NCBI RefSeq assembly: GCF_004340685.1
Contig: NZ_SLUN01000002.1
Span: forward strand, 248,001-312,000
Source: Hydrogenispora ethanolica
Lineage (GTDB): Bacteria > Bacillota > UBA4882 > UBA8346
DNA length: 64,000 bases
Direction of reading: 5' to 3'
Shown here: positions 42,872 to 50,992 of the stretch, in pieces
Layout of the letters: each line of letters opens with the position of its first letter
Position numbering within the stretch: position 1 is the stretch's first letter
Translations under genes and position numbers: made by a program
The notes under the pieces: generated by a model
What the model was told of the DNA's origin: nothing
The model's input: only the letters and a program-made list of their open reading frames with translations
The model's database searches: none

Positions 42872-45082
42872 ATGGGAAAGTATTTTGCGGAAAATGAGAG
42901 CATCTATGCCAGACAGGCCGATGATATCGGGAAAATTATCCAGACGATCGCCAGCCGCTACATCGGGGCCAATCCGCCTCATCCACTGACGTATCGGGCT
43001 TATTGCCGGAACGGGATCGGCCGGGCGCCGGATTACCGCTATCGCTTTGACTTGGCGGCGCTTTTTCCCGGGGCCGCCCCGGAGACCATGGTCTATGCCT
43101 GGGCGAAACTGTGGGGCGCCCAAGAAGGCCCGCTGAATTTGGCGGTCTCGGGATACGGTCCGGTCACCCTCTATTGGAATGGGCAATTGGTCTTTAAATC
43201 CAACATTATCAACGAGCGGTTCGGCGATCAGCGAAGCGCGGTGACGGTGTCGCTGAAGCAAGGCTGGAACGATATTGTCGTAAAATTCACCAAAACTCCG
43301 GCCGGTTTCGGCGGTTTGGTCGGCACCGCTTCGCCCAAGAATTTTCCGCTCTGTTTTCTGATGCCCTCGCCCGAACGGAACGGCCAGGAAGGATGGCTGT
43401 TCACCCCGCCGCTCATTGCCGAACTCAACGAACTGCCCAAGCAGGGAACGTCCGAAGCCGCCACCGGCTTGCAATGGTACCCGGAGCGGGAGTGGCCGGC
43501 GGCGCAATCGGCTATGGGCCAACTGCAAAGGCTCTACGGGTTGCCCAGGGGTTGCACCGGAATTGGCTGGACCAAAGCGTTTTTTCCCCACGGCGGTCTC
43601 GGCCGATACTCCTTGAAAGGTTTCAATCAGGGCCCGATCCAGATTTATCTCGCCGGCCAGCCCATCTATGCCTCCGCGGCCTCGGGCCGGTTCGATCTTC
43701 CGATCCAGGCGCCATTCGGCAAGCAGGATCTGCTGGTCCTGTGCGACTGCGAGGAACCGGAGCCGGACTGGGGGTTTGGGATCCAATTGAGCGACGGAGC
43801 GGCAACGGTTCCCTTGCAGACTCCGTATCCGGTTCACGGGGCCAAAGATCCCTGGCTTTACTGCGGGCCGTTTGCGGAATCCGCTCTCCCGGACCCCGCG
43901 GAGCTGCAAAAGATGGACCGGTTGTTTCCGGGCGCGGACGGCGGTTGCTATTGGCGGCTGGATCGGCCCGGGGTATGGGTCCGGCCGTATCTGGAAAATC
44001 AAAATTTCGGGCGCTGGAGCTACCCGCTGGGAGTCACTCTATACGGCCTCCTGCAAACGGGGAGGGTGCTGGGATGCGAAGCGCTGGTTGAGTACGTCCG
44101 GCAGCACGTGACGGCCTGCACGGCCATATTCCAATACGCCTTCTGGGACAAAGAACAGTATGGCGCGGCGGGGGTTCTGAACCAGCTGACCACCACCGAC
44201 AGTCTCGACGACTGCGGCTCTTTCGGTTCGTTGCTGCTGGAAGCGGCCCGGACCGAAACGATCCCGGACTTTCGGGCGGTCGCCGATTTCGTGGCCGGTT
44301 ATATCGAAGCTAGGCAGGCCCGGCTGCCGGACGGCGCCTTTTACCGCGAGAAGGCCTTTCACACCTTTATGGACGACACCCTCTGGGCGGATGACCTGTA
44401 TATGAGCGTGCCGTTTCTCTGCCGCTATTACCGGCTGACCGGAGCGGCCCGCTACCTTGATGATGCCGTGAGGCAATTGCTCCTGTTCCACCGGTACCTT
44501 TACCTCCCGGAGCGGAAGATCATGTCCCATGTCTACGACGTAAAAATCGGCAAGGCCACCGGGGTGCCCTGGGGCAGGGGCAACGGCTGGGTACTGTTTT
44601 CCTGCGCGGAACTCCTGGCGTTCCTGCCGGATGCGCATCCCGACCGGCCCCGCCTGTTGCAGCTCTTCAATCAATTATGCGAAGGCTATCGGGCATTGCA
44701 GGATGAGACGGGAATGTGGCACCAGGTGCTCACGGACGTGGATTCGTATCCCGAGACCTCTTGCACGGCGATGTTTATTTATGCTTTCGCCCGCGGCGTG
44801 CGCTATGGCTGGTTGGAGGAGAAGGATCCCTATCTGCTGGCGGCCGTCAGGGGATGGGAGGGGCTTTCCCGCCAAGCCATCGACGATCACGGCAATATTT
44901 ACGGCGTCTGCCGGGGCTCCGGTTTTTCCTTCAGCGCCGATTACTACAAGAATGACTTGTCGTGGAACTTCAATGATACGCATGGCGTCGGAATCGTCAT
45001 GCTAGCCGGAGTGGAGCTCCTGGGTGCGGTCCAAGCCGCATCGCATCGGGAGCCAGCGACATTGGCCCCGAAAGGAGACTGA
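42872..45082 (+). CDS. GH105 unsaturated rhamnogalacturonyl hydrolase with N-terminal extension
   Basis: Cytoplasmic hydrolase that removes the unsaturated galacturonyl end made by rhamnogalacturonan lyases (YteR/YesR family). The GH105 (alpha/alpha)6-barrel covers about residues 375-725: SYPLGVTLYGLLQTGRVLG, DDTLWADDLYMSVPFL with the candidate catalytic Asp, VPWGRGNGWVLFS and SYPETSCTAMFIYAFARG. The first 370 residues form an extra beta-rich region (sugar-binding-like) that ordinary YteR lacks. GAAGGGAG supports the ATG. It lies 21 bp from the rhamnosidase and 3 bp from the next gene. Confidence 0.85.
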   Translation: MGKYFAENESIYARQADDIGKIIQTIASRYIGANPPHPLTYRAYCRNGIGRAPDYRYRFDLAALFPGAAPETMVYAWAKLWGAQEGPLNLAVSGYGPVTLYWNGQLVFKSNIINERFGDQRSAVTVSLKQGWNDIVVKFTKTPAGFGGLVGTASPKNFPLCFLMPSPERNGQEGWLFTPPLIAELNELPKQGTSEAATGLQWYPEREWPAAQSAMGQLQRLYGLPRGCTGIGWTKAFFPHGGLGRYSLKGFNQGPIQIYLAGQPIYASAASGRFDLPIQAPFGKQDLLVLCDCEEPEPDWGFGIQLSDGAATVPLQTPYPVHGAKDPWLYCGPFAESALPDPAELQKMDRLFPGADGGCYWRLDRPGVWVRPYLENQNFGRWSYPLGVTLYGLLQTGRVLGCEALVEYVRQHVTACTAIFQYAFWDKEQYGAAGVLNQLTTTDSLDDCGSFGSLLLEAARTETIPDFRAVADFVAGYIEARQARLPDGAFYREKAFHTFMDDTLWADDLYMSVPFLCRYYRLTGAARYLDDAVRQLLLFHRYLYLPERKIMSHVYDVKIGKATGVPWGRGNGWVLFSCAELLAFLPDAHPDRPRLLQLFNQLCEGYRALQDETGMWHQVLTDVDSYPETSCTAMFIYAFARGVRYGWLEEKDPYLLAAVRGWEGLSRQAIDDHGNIYGVCRGSGFSFSADYYKNDLSWNFNDTHGVGIVMLAGVELLGAVQAASHREPATLAPKGD

Positions 45083-45085
45083 ACG

Positions 45086-47662
45086 ATGCCGAAGCATGAT
45101 CGACCCATCCTCTTAAAATGGCTGAATGAAAAGCCGGCCCTGCCGGTGGGGGTGACCTGGGGCGTCCCTTGGGAGCAAGGCGTTTTGGGAAGGGACGAAC
45201 CATTGGCCTTAACCAGTGCAACCGGACGGAAAATACCCGTCCAAAGCTGGCCCGCGGCCTATTGGCCCGATGGCAGCGTCAAATGGACCACTCATGCCGC
45301 CTGTCTGGCCGGCGCCGCTTTGACCGGGACCTACCAGCTCCAAAAGGGGGAGCCGACTCTTCCGGAACGGCCGTTGTCGGTCCGCGAGGCGGACGATCGG
45401 ATCGAAATCGATACCGGCAGGCTGATCTGCAGCCTGAATAAAACCGGTCCGCTGATCTTCCGCGCCATCGCGATGGCGGGGAAGCAGATCTGTTCCGGCG
45501 GGAAGCTAATCGGTCTCCTCGAGACGGTGCGCCGGGAGGATGGCGTCATACTGCGCCGGGAAGAGCCTTTTGAGGGCCATATCGCACAAATTCGGATCGA
45601 ACAGGACGGCCCGGTCCGCGCCGTGCTCCGGGTGGAGGGGAGCCACCGCTGCGTTGCGGACGGCCGCCAATGGCTGCCTTTCATTCTGCGCTGCTATTTC
45701 TATGCCGGACTGGACTCCATCCGGTTGGTTCACACTTTTATTTATGACGGGGACGCCCGCCGCGATTATCCCAAGGGCCTGGGGCTCCAGTTTAACGTGC
45801 CGCTCGGCGGCGAGCTGTACAACCGGCAGATCCGGCTGGCGGGGGACAGTGGCTTGTTTTGCGAGGCGGCGCAGTTTATATCGCGCTGTTATGCCGGATA
45901 TGCGGAATCCTATCCGCAACAGGTGGCCGGCCGGGCCGTCGCGCCGGCGGCGGAGCGCAACGAAGGCCCGGCCGACCTGGTGCAGGACATGGCCGTCTGG
46001 GACAGTTTTAAAATCGTCCAGGACTCCGCCGATCATTACGTGATCCGCAAGCGGACCAAGCCGGAATGTTGCTGGATCGATGCGGCCCATGGCCGGCGTT
46101 CGCAGGGACTGGCTTTTTTAGGAGGCCCGCGGGGCGGATTGGCCGCCGCCCTCCGCAATTTCTGGCAAAAATACCCGTCATCCCTGGAGATCCAGCGCCT
46201 GTCGGGGCCCGAAGCCTGCCTGCGCCTGTGGCTGTGGACTCCGGATGCGGCGGCGATGGACTTGCGGCATTACGACACCGGGACGCATCCGGTCTCTTCT
46301 TACGAGGGGGCGGCGGAGCTGCGGAGCACCCCGGACGGGATCGCCAATACCAGCGAGATCAGTCTGTTCGGTTTTGACGCCATGCCGGCGCATCCGGAAT
46401 TGCTGGAGCGCGCCGCGGTCGCGCAAGCCCCGGCGTTGCTGGTCTGCCGGCCCGAATACTACCATGCGGTAAAGGCTTTCGGGGTATGGAGCCTTCCGGA
46501 ACGGGCGCATCCGGCCAAGGCCCGCCTGGAAGAGAAGCTGGCGGCGCTGCTCGACTTCTATCAGCAAGAAATCGAACAGCGGCGCTGGTATGGTTTTTGG
46601 AACTTCGGCGATCTGATGCACACCTATGATCCGGTGCGCCATGCCTGGCGTTACGATGTCGGCGGGTATGCCTGGCAGAATACCGAGCTGGTGCCGAATC
46701 TGTGGCTCTGGTACAGCTTCTTGCGGACCGGCGACGCGGCGCTCTTCCGGCTGGCGGAGGCCATGACCCGGCACACCAGCGAGGTGGATCTTTATCATCG
46801 CGGCGAGTACGCCGGACTCGGCTCGCGCCATAATGTGCTGCACTGGGGCTGCGGTTGCAAGGAAGCCCGGATCGGCATGGCCGGGCTGCACCGCTGCTAT
46901 TATTATTTGACCGGGGACGAGCGGCTGGGGGAGATCATGGATGAAGTGAAAGACGCCGATGCGGCCACGGTGCGCCTCGACCCGATGCGGGCTTATTTCC
47001 CGAAGGACCGCTTCCCGACCCACGTCCGCAGCGGCCCCGACTGGGCGGCGTTCTGCGCCAACTGGCTGACCCGCTGGGAACGGCATGAGGACGCTTTTTA
47101 CCGCGATAAGCTCCTGCGCGGCATGGCCAGCCTGAAAAAGATGCCGTTCCGGCTCTGTTCGGGCCCGACTTTCGGCTATGACCCGGCGACGGGAATCCTG
47201 CATTACCTGGGCGATGAAAACTACAGTTATCATATGGTGATCTGTTTCGGAGCGGCCGAGATCTGGATGGAACTGGCCGACCTGCTGCAAGATGACGAGT
47301 GGCGGGCCATGCTGGCCGAATTCGGCGAATTTTATGCCTTGAGCCCCGCGGAGAAAGCGCGGCGGAGCGGCGGCGGGATCACCGGCCAAGACTGGAGTTG
47401 GCCGATGTTCGCCGGCAGCCTCATGGCCTACGCGGCCCGCTACAAGAACGATCCCGAACTGGCGGCGCGGGCCTGGCGGGTGCTGTTGGCTGAGGAGAGT
47501 GGCTTTGGGACGGACGAATCGCTGCGGGTCGAAGCGGTCGCGACGCCGGGAGTCATCGCCAAGCTGAATGAGATTCCGGGGATCACCACCAATTGCGCCT
47601 CCATGTGGTCGCTGCGGATCATGGAAAGCCTGGAACTGATCGGGGATTGGATCGAGCCATAG
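45086..47662 (+). CDS. PL26-type exo-rhamnogalacturonan lyase, YetA-like
   Basis: An 858-residue protein matching the PcRGLX/YetA family in length and layout. The N-terminal domain opens LPVGVTWGVPWEQGVL and continues SWPAAYWPDGSVKWTTHA; the middle barrel contains YDVGGYAWQNTELVPNLWLW and RHNVLHWGCGCKEAR; the C-terminal part has GPTFGYDPATGILHYLGDE. Fungal PcRGLX releases unsaturated disaccharides from rhamnogalacturonan I by beta-elimination. No signal peptide, so it acts inside the cell on imported oligosaccharides. GGAGACTG precedes the ATG. Last gene of the pectin block; the next operon has its own promoter. Confidence 0.82.
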   Translation: MPKHDRPILLKWLNEKPALPVGVTWGVPWEQGVLGRDEPLALTSATGRKIPVQSWPAAYWPDGSVKWTTHAACLAGAALTGTYQLQKGEPTLPERPLSVREADDRIEIDTGRLICSLNKTGPLIFRAIAMAGKQICSGGKLIGLLETVRREDGVILRREEPFEGHIAQIRIEQDGPVRAVLRVEGSHRCVADGRQWLPFILRCYFYAGLDSIRLVHTFIYDGDARRDYPKGLGLQFNVPLGGELYNRQIRLAGDSGLFCEAAQFISRCYAGYAESYPQQVAGRAVAPAAERNEGPADLVQDMAVWDSFKIVQDSADHYVIRKRTKPECCWIDAAHGRRSQGLAFLGGPRGGLAAALRNFWQKYPSSLEIQRLSGPEACLRLWLWTPDAAAMDLRHYDTGTHPVSSYEGAAELRSTPDGIANTSEISLFGFDAMPAHPELLERAAVAQAPALLVCRPEYYHAVKAFGVWSLPERAHPAKARLEEKLAALLDFYQQEIEQRRWYGFWNFGDLMHTYDPVRHAWRYDVGGYAWQNTELVPNLWLWYSFLRTGDAALFRLAEAMTRHTSEVDLYHRGEYAGLGSRHNVLHWGCGCKEARIGMAGLHRCYYYLTGDERLGEIMDEVKDADAATVRLDPMRAYFPKDRFPTHVRSGPDWAAFCANWLTRWERHEDAFYRDKLLRGMASLKKMPFRLCSGPTFGYDPATGILHYLGDENYSYHMVICFGAAEIWMELADLLQDDEWRAMLAEFGEFYALSPAEKARRSGGGITGQDWSWPMFAGSLMAYAARYKNDPELAARAWRVLLAEESGFGTDESLRVEAVATPGVIAKLNEIPGITTNCASMWSLRIMESLELIGDWIEP

Positions 47663-47744
47663 CTGTTGAAACGGGGATTGGCCGCGTTCAATTCACTCAA
47701 CCGGTCTCCGCAAGAAGGCAATGAAAAAAGGGTCCAGGAACCTA

Positions 47745-47773
47745 TTGAATCCGCTTCGGGCGGGTGGTATAAT
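47745..47773 (+). promoter_or_regulatory. Sigma-A promoter of the yhf-type operon
   Basis: TTGAAT (47745-47750), exactly 17 bp, and a perfect TATAAT (47768-47773). The predicted transcription start near 47780 lies just before the palindrome at 47785, an arrangement that fits repression. Confidence 0.8.
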
Positions 47774-47784
47774 GCAAAATATAA

Positions 47785-47802
47785 TATACAGTAAATTGTA
47801 CA
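47785..47802. promoter_or_regulatory. Operator 1 of the yhf-type operon
   Basis: TATACAGTAAATTGTACA is an inverted repeat (TRTACAR-N4-YTGTAYA). The same palindrome with a different centre occurs at 48774-48791, right after the regulator gene. Two copies flanking one regulator gene point to autoregulation plus control of the downstream genes by YhfZ. Confidence 0.65.
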
Positions 47803-47819
47803 ATGATGAACGGGAAACG

Positions 47820-48758
47820 ATGACTACGCTAAAAAATCAGTTAATGTCGAAAAACGGTTGGAACACCGTCCAATTGGCCCGGGAAATGCTGACCCATTTC
47901 GAAGGAGACCGGATCGAGACCGTCGGCTGGTATGCCGAGAAGCTTGGCACCGGCCGGGGCACCGTCCAGGCGGCGTTGAAGTTTCTGCAAACCGCCGGAG
48001 CCATCCGCCTGGAATCCCGCGGCCATCTGGGAACGACCATCCAGAGCCTCAATTATAAGCAGCTGTGGGAGATCGCCGATCTGGGGGCGGTCACCGCGGT
48101 CATGCCCCTGCCGTACTCCAAACGCTACGAAGGGTTGGCCACCGGACTGTACAAGGCCTTTGAAACCGCCGACATCCCGTTCAGCCTGGCCTTCATGCGG
48201 GGCGCCAACAAGCGGATGGAAGCGGTCCGCCTGGGACGATACCATTTCACCGTCATCTCCAAACTGGCCGCCGAGGCCGAGGCCAATTCCGCCTCGGGTT
48301 TCCGGATCATTCATCAATTCAGCGCCGGCAGCTATGTGGGCAACCACGTGGTGATCTTCCGCGACGGCCACGACGCCGCCATCCGGGACGGCATGCGGGT
48401 GGCCCTCGACTCGTCCTCGCTCGATCAGTATCTGCTCACCCGTTCCGAATGCGCCGGCAAGGAAGTAACCTACGTCGAAACCTCTTACGCCCAGATACTG
48501 TCGAAATTGAAGAACAATGAGATTGACGCGGCCATCTGGAATGAAGACGAGATTCGCGAGAAGAACCTGGATTTTAAGGTCGCTCCGTTGCAAAACGCCA
48601 CCGCTTTGGGGATCCGTTCCGACGACACCACCGCGGTGATCGTGGTCAGTGAGGAAAACAGCAAGTTTGAGGCGATCTTGAAACGGTTCGTCGATTTTCA
48701 GGCAACCGAGGCAATTCAAAAAAAGGTCATTCGAGGAGAGCTGACTCCGGTCTATTGA
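47820..48758 (+). CDS. yhfZ: YhfZ-family transcriptional regulator
   Basis: Regulator with an N-terminal winged helix of GntR-like type (residues 1-80; ETVGWYAEKLGTGRGTVQAALKFLQ, then AGAIRLESRGHLGT) and a C-terminal domain like a periplasmic binding protein (AVMPLPYSKRYEGLATGLYKAFE, then VGNHVVIFRDG and DAAIWNEDEI). This is the architecture of E. coli YhfZ, whose ligand is unknown. The open frame begins at 47721, upstream of the promoter; ATG 47820 gives 312 residues, close to the E. coli length. It is the first gene of the operon and probably its repressor, acting at the two palindromes. Confidence 0.85.
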   Translation: MTTLKNQLMSKNGWNTVQLAREMLTHFEGDRIETVGWYAEKLGTGRGTVQAALKFLQTAGAIRLESRGHLGTTIQSLNYKQLWEIADLGAVTAVMPLPYSKRYEGLATGLYKAFETADIPFSLAFMRGANKRMEAVRLGRYHFTVISKLAAEAEANSASGFRIIHQFSAGSYVGNHVVIFRDGHDAAIRDGMRVALDSSSLDQYLLTRSECAGKEVTYVETSYAQILSKLKNNEIDAAIWNEDEIREKNLDFKVAPLQNATALGIRSDDTTAVIVVSEENSKFEAILKRFVDFQATEAIQKKVIRGELTPVY

Positions 48759-48773
48759 TTTTTTTACGATTAA

Positions 48774-48791
48774 TATACAGAAAATTGTACA
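48774..48791. promoter_or_regulatory. Operator 2 of the yhf-type operon
   Basis: TATACAGAAAATTGTACA, the second copy of the palindrome, lies in the 51-bp gap between yhfZ and yhfY. A TTGATT at about 48755 could be part of an internal promoter, but no good -10 box is placed. Confidence 0.6.
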
Positions 48792-48809
48792 TTACGGGAG
48801 GGCCTGAGG

Positions 48810-49187
48810 ATGGACTTATTGTTGCAACAAAGGCTGGCGATTCTGTTGGCGGCGGGGGAGATCGACGAGCCGATTCAGGGCGCGGTCGTCGCTTTTGCCA
48901 AGGCGCTGGAGGAGCGGTTCGGGCTGGAGCTGGCCGAGGATAACGCCGCCATGTTCATCACCCATCTGGCCATGGCGCTGGCCCGGATCTGCCGGGGCGA
49001 AGCCGTGGCGGGGCTGGATGAGGCCGCCCTGGAAGAGCTGGCCGGCATCCCGGCCTACCATGAGCTGCCCGAGCTTTACCGGGGCTTGGAACGGCGGCTG
49101 GGGATCGCCATTCCGGAAGCGGAACAGAACTACATTACGCTCCACGCGTGCGTTTTAGTAGCCAAAAAAATGGACGGGAGGAAGTGA
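48810..49187 (+). CDS. yhfY: YhfY-like single PRD-domain protein
   Basis: A 125-residue protein that is almost entirely one PTS regulation domain (PRD). PRDs are helical domains whose conserved His residues are phosphorylated by HPr or EIIB; here FITHLAMALARI (His52) and ITLHACVLVAKK (His112) fit the two sites. GGGAGGGCC precedes the ATG. There is no DNA-binding part, so it may bind another protein, for example YhfZ or YhfT. The operon ends in an HPr gene, which could supply the phosphate. E. coli YhfY is of the same kind. Confidence 0.82.
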   Translation: MDLLLQQRLAILLAAGEIDEPIQGAVVAFAKALEERFGLELAEDNAAMFITHLAMALARICRGEAVAGLDEAALEELAGIPAYHELPELYRGLERRLGIAIPEAEQNYITLHACVLVAKKMDGRK

Positions 49188-49190
49188 AAC

Positions 49191-49559
49191 ATGGTTAAGG
49201 TAGTGATCGGCGGCCAGATCGAAAAGGAGAATATCGCCCGGCTCGTCAGAGAACTCGGGGGAGACCAAATTCAGGTGGAGATCAAAAGCGACCTGCAGGC
49301 CGCCGCGGATGTCAAGGCCGGCAAGGCCGACTATTATCTGGGAGCCTGCCACACGGGCGGCGGCGGTGCCTTGAGCATGGCCATGGCGCTGCTTACCCGC
49401 GCCAAATGCGCCATTGTTTCCATGCCCGGAAAGCCGCCCCAGGAAGCGGAGATCGCCCGGGCGGTCGCGGAAGGGAGGGTTGCTTTCGGCTTCACCGGCG
49501 ATCATTATGAAAAAGCGGTGACCCATATCGTCAGGGAAGTGTTGCAAGCCAAGGGATAA
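49191..49559 (+). CDS. yhfU: YhfU-like small protein (DUF2620)
   Basis: A 122-residue cytoplasmic alpha/beta protein of unknown function, corresponding to E. coli YhfU. It has the motif DYYLGACHTGGGGALSMAMA (Cys53-His54) at the end of a strand, a place where PTS EIIB proteins hold their phosphorylated Cys. GGGAGGAAG precedes the ATG, 3 bp after yhfY. It always accompanies the membrane protein YhfT in the operons I know, so the two probably work together. The EIIB comparison is my inference. Confidence 0.82.
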   Translation: MVKVVIGGQIEKENIARLVRELGGDQIQVEIKSDLQAAADVKAGKADYYLGACHTGGGGALSMAMALLTRAKCAIVSMPGKPPQEAEIARAVAEGRVAFGFTGDHYEKAVTHIVREVLQAKG

Positions 49560-49609
49560 AACCTTTCATAGTTCTATTGCAAAAGATGGAGTAACAAAGG
49601 AGGGTAATG

Positions 49610-50890
49610 ATGAAATTCATTCTGATCGCCTTGATTGGCGCGTTGGCCGCCATTATGGCCAATAAAGAGATTGCCGTGTTTAACGACGGCTTGCGCCCCA
49701 TCCTCCCCGAGCACGCCGAGGGCAGAATGAGCCGGAAAGAGCTGGCCGCCACCTCGTTTGCCATGTGTTTTGGACTGGTCATCGGTTTCGGGATCCCCTT
49801 TTCGTTGACTGCGAGCATTCTGTTGATCCACTGCATCTTGTTGGGAACGGACATTATTGGAACCTTTTCGCCCGACGGCAAAAAAGGCTTGGTTATCGCC
49901 GGGGTGGTCGGCGCCCTTTACGGCATCGGCATTCTGGTGGGATTGGAAGGCGTGGTCAATGCCTTTAAGCTTCTGCCGGTGAACTTCATGGGCAGCCTCG
50001 GCCAGGTGGGCGCGCCGATCGTGATCGCCTTCGCAGCCTTCCCCGCATTGGCCACGGGTTATCAATACGGCGTCAAAAAAGGGCTTTTCACCCTGGTCAT
50101 CTCGCTGCTGGCGCGGCAGCTGGCCGTGGTGATCGGGCCCATCAAGATAGGAACGGCCGCCATCACCATCAATCCCGAAGGCGCCGCGCTGATCGTCGGC
50201 ATGATCATCCTGATCGTCTTCGCCATGCGCGAAAAATCCGATGAAACAGCGGTCGATCTGGCGTCGCTCTTCAGCGAACGGGTCAAGCGGATCAAGGCCA
50301 ATGCTCCGCTCCTGATGGTGATGGGAGCGCTGATCGCCGGCGCCGCCGCTTATCATATCATGGCCGGCGATCCCATCTCCTTGAACCTGATGAAAGAGGG
50401 CAAATATCTGGATGCCGGTTTTGCCGCCCTGGCCCGGGGGATCGGGTTCATCCCGCTGATCGCCTCCACCGCCATCGCCACCGGCGTTTACGGCCCGGTC
50501 GGCATGACTTTTGTCTTTGCCATCGCCCTGTTCGTGGGGAATCCCTGGCTCGCCGCCGTCCTGGGAGCGGTCTGCATCGGGCTGGAAGTATTGCTTCTGG
50601 AAAAGGTGGCCGGATTCCTGGACAAATTCCCCGGCATGCGCCGTTCCGGGGAGAATATCCGGAACGCCATGTCCAAGCTGCTGGAAGTGGCGCTCCTGGT
50701 CGGCGGGATGAACGCCGCCAACGCCATGGCCCCGGGCATTGGATTTTATATGGTCATCGGGCTTTATATTTTAAATGAGATCGCCGGAAAACCGGTGGTG
50801 CGGATGGCGGTCGGTCCCATCGCCGCCATTCTGGTCGGAGTCCTCATCAATCTGCTGGCGCTGCTCGGGCTGTTTACTCCGCCGGCGTAG
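49610..50890 (+). CDS. yhfT: YhfT-like membrane protein, predicted transporter
   Basis: About 426 residues with ten to twelve hydrophobic segments; corresponds to E. coli YhfT, an uncharacterised membrane protein. Recognisable parts are IMANKEIAVFNDGLRPILPEH at the start, FGIPFSLTASILLIHCILLGTD and the glycine-rich FVGNPWLAAVLGAVCIGLE. AAGGAGGG supports ATG 49610 (ATG 49607 is closer to it). It is presumably the importer for the compound processed by the cytoplasmic enzymes that follow. It is separated from them by a perfect hairpin. Confidence 0.83.
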   Translation: MKFILIALIGALAAIMANKEIAVFNDGLRPILPEHAEGRMSRKELAATSFAMCFGLVIGFGIPFSLTASILLIHCILLGTDIIGTFSPDGKKGLVIAGVVGALYGIGILVGLEGVVNAFKLLPVNFMGSLGQVGAPIVIAFAAFPALATGYQYGVKKGLFTLVISLLARQLAVVIGPIKIGTAAITINPEGAALIVGMIILIVFAMREKSDETAVDLASLFSERVKRIKANAPLLMVMGALIAGAAAYHIMAGDPISLNLMKEGKYLDAGFAALARGIGFIPLIASTAIATGVYGPVGMTFVFAIALFVGNPWLAAVLGAVCIGLEVLLLEKVAGFLDKFPGMRRSGENIRNAMSKLLEVALLVGGMNAANAMAPGIGFYMVIGLYILNEIAGKPVVRMAVGPIAAILVGVLINLLALLGLFTPPA

Positions 50891-50941
50891 TTCATCATCG
50901 GTTGTTTTTCGTTGGGAACGGGAAACCAGAAAACAGGCTAA

Positions 50942-50971
50942 CCTCCAGCCGAGGTTGACCTCGGCTGGAGG
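50942..50971 (+). other. Perfect 13-bp stem-loop within the operon
   Basis: CCTCCAGCCGAGG, loop TTGA, CCTCGGCTGGAGG, with no T-run. It divides the transport/regulation half (yhfZ-T) from the enzyme half and probably acts as an mRNA processing or stability point. Confidence 0.75.
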
Positions 50972-50992
50972 ACGATAAGAGGGAAGCAGTCC

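Noticed and set aside
46178-47389. Long open frames on the reverse strand inside the YetA-like gene (similar ones at 1620-2741, 42794-44002 and 51050-52297)
   Set aside because: They are antisense to well-supported genes, have repetitive His/Arg/Gly-rich composition and no family motifs.
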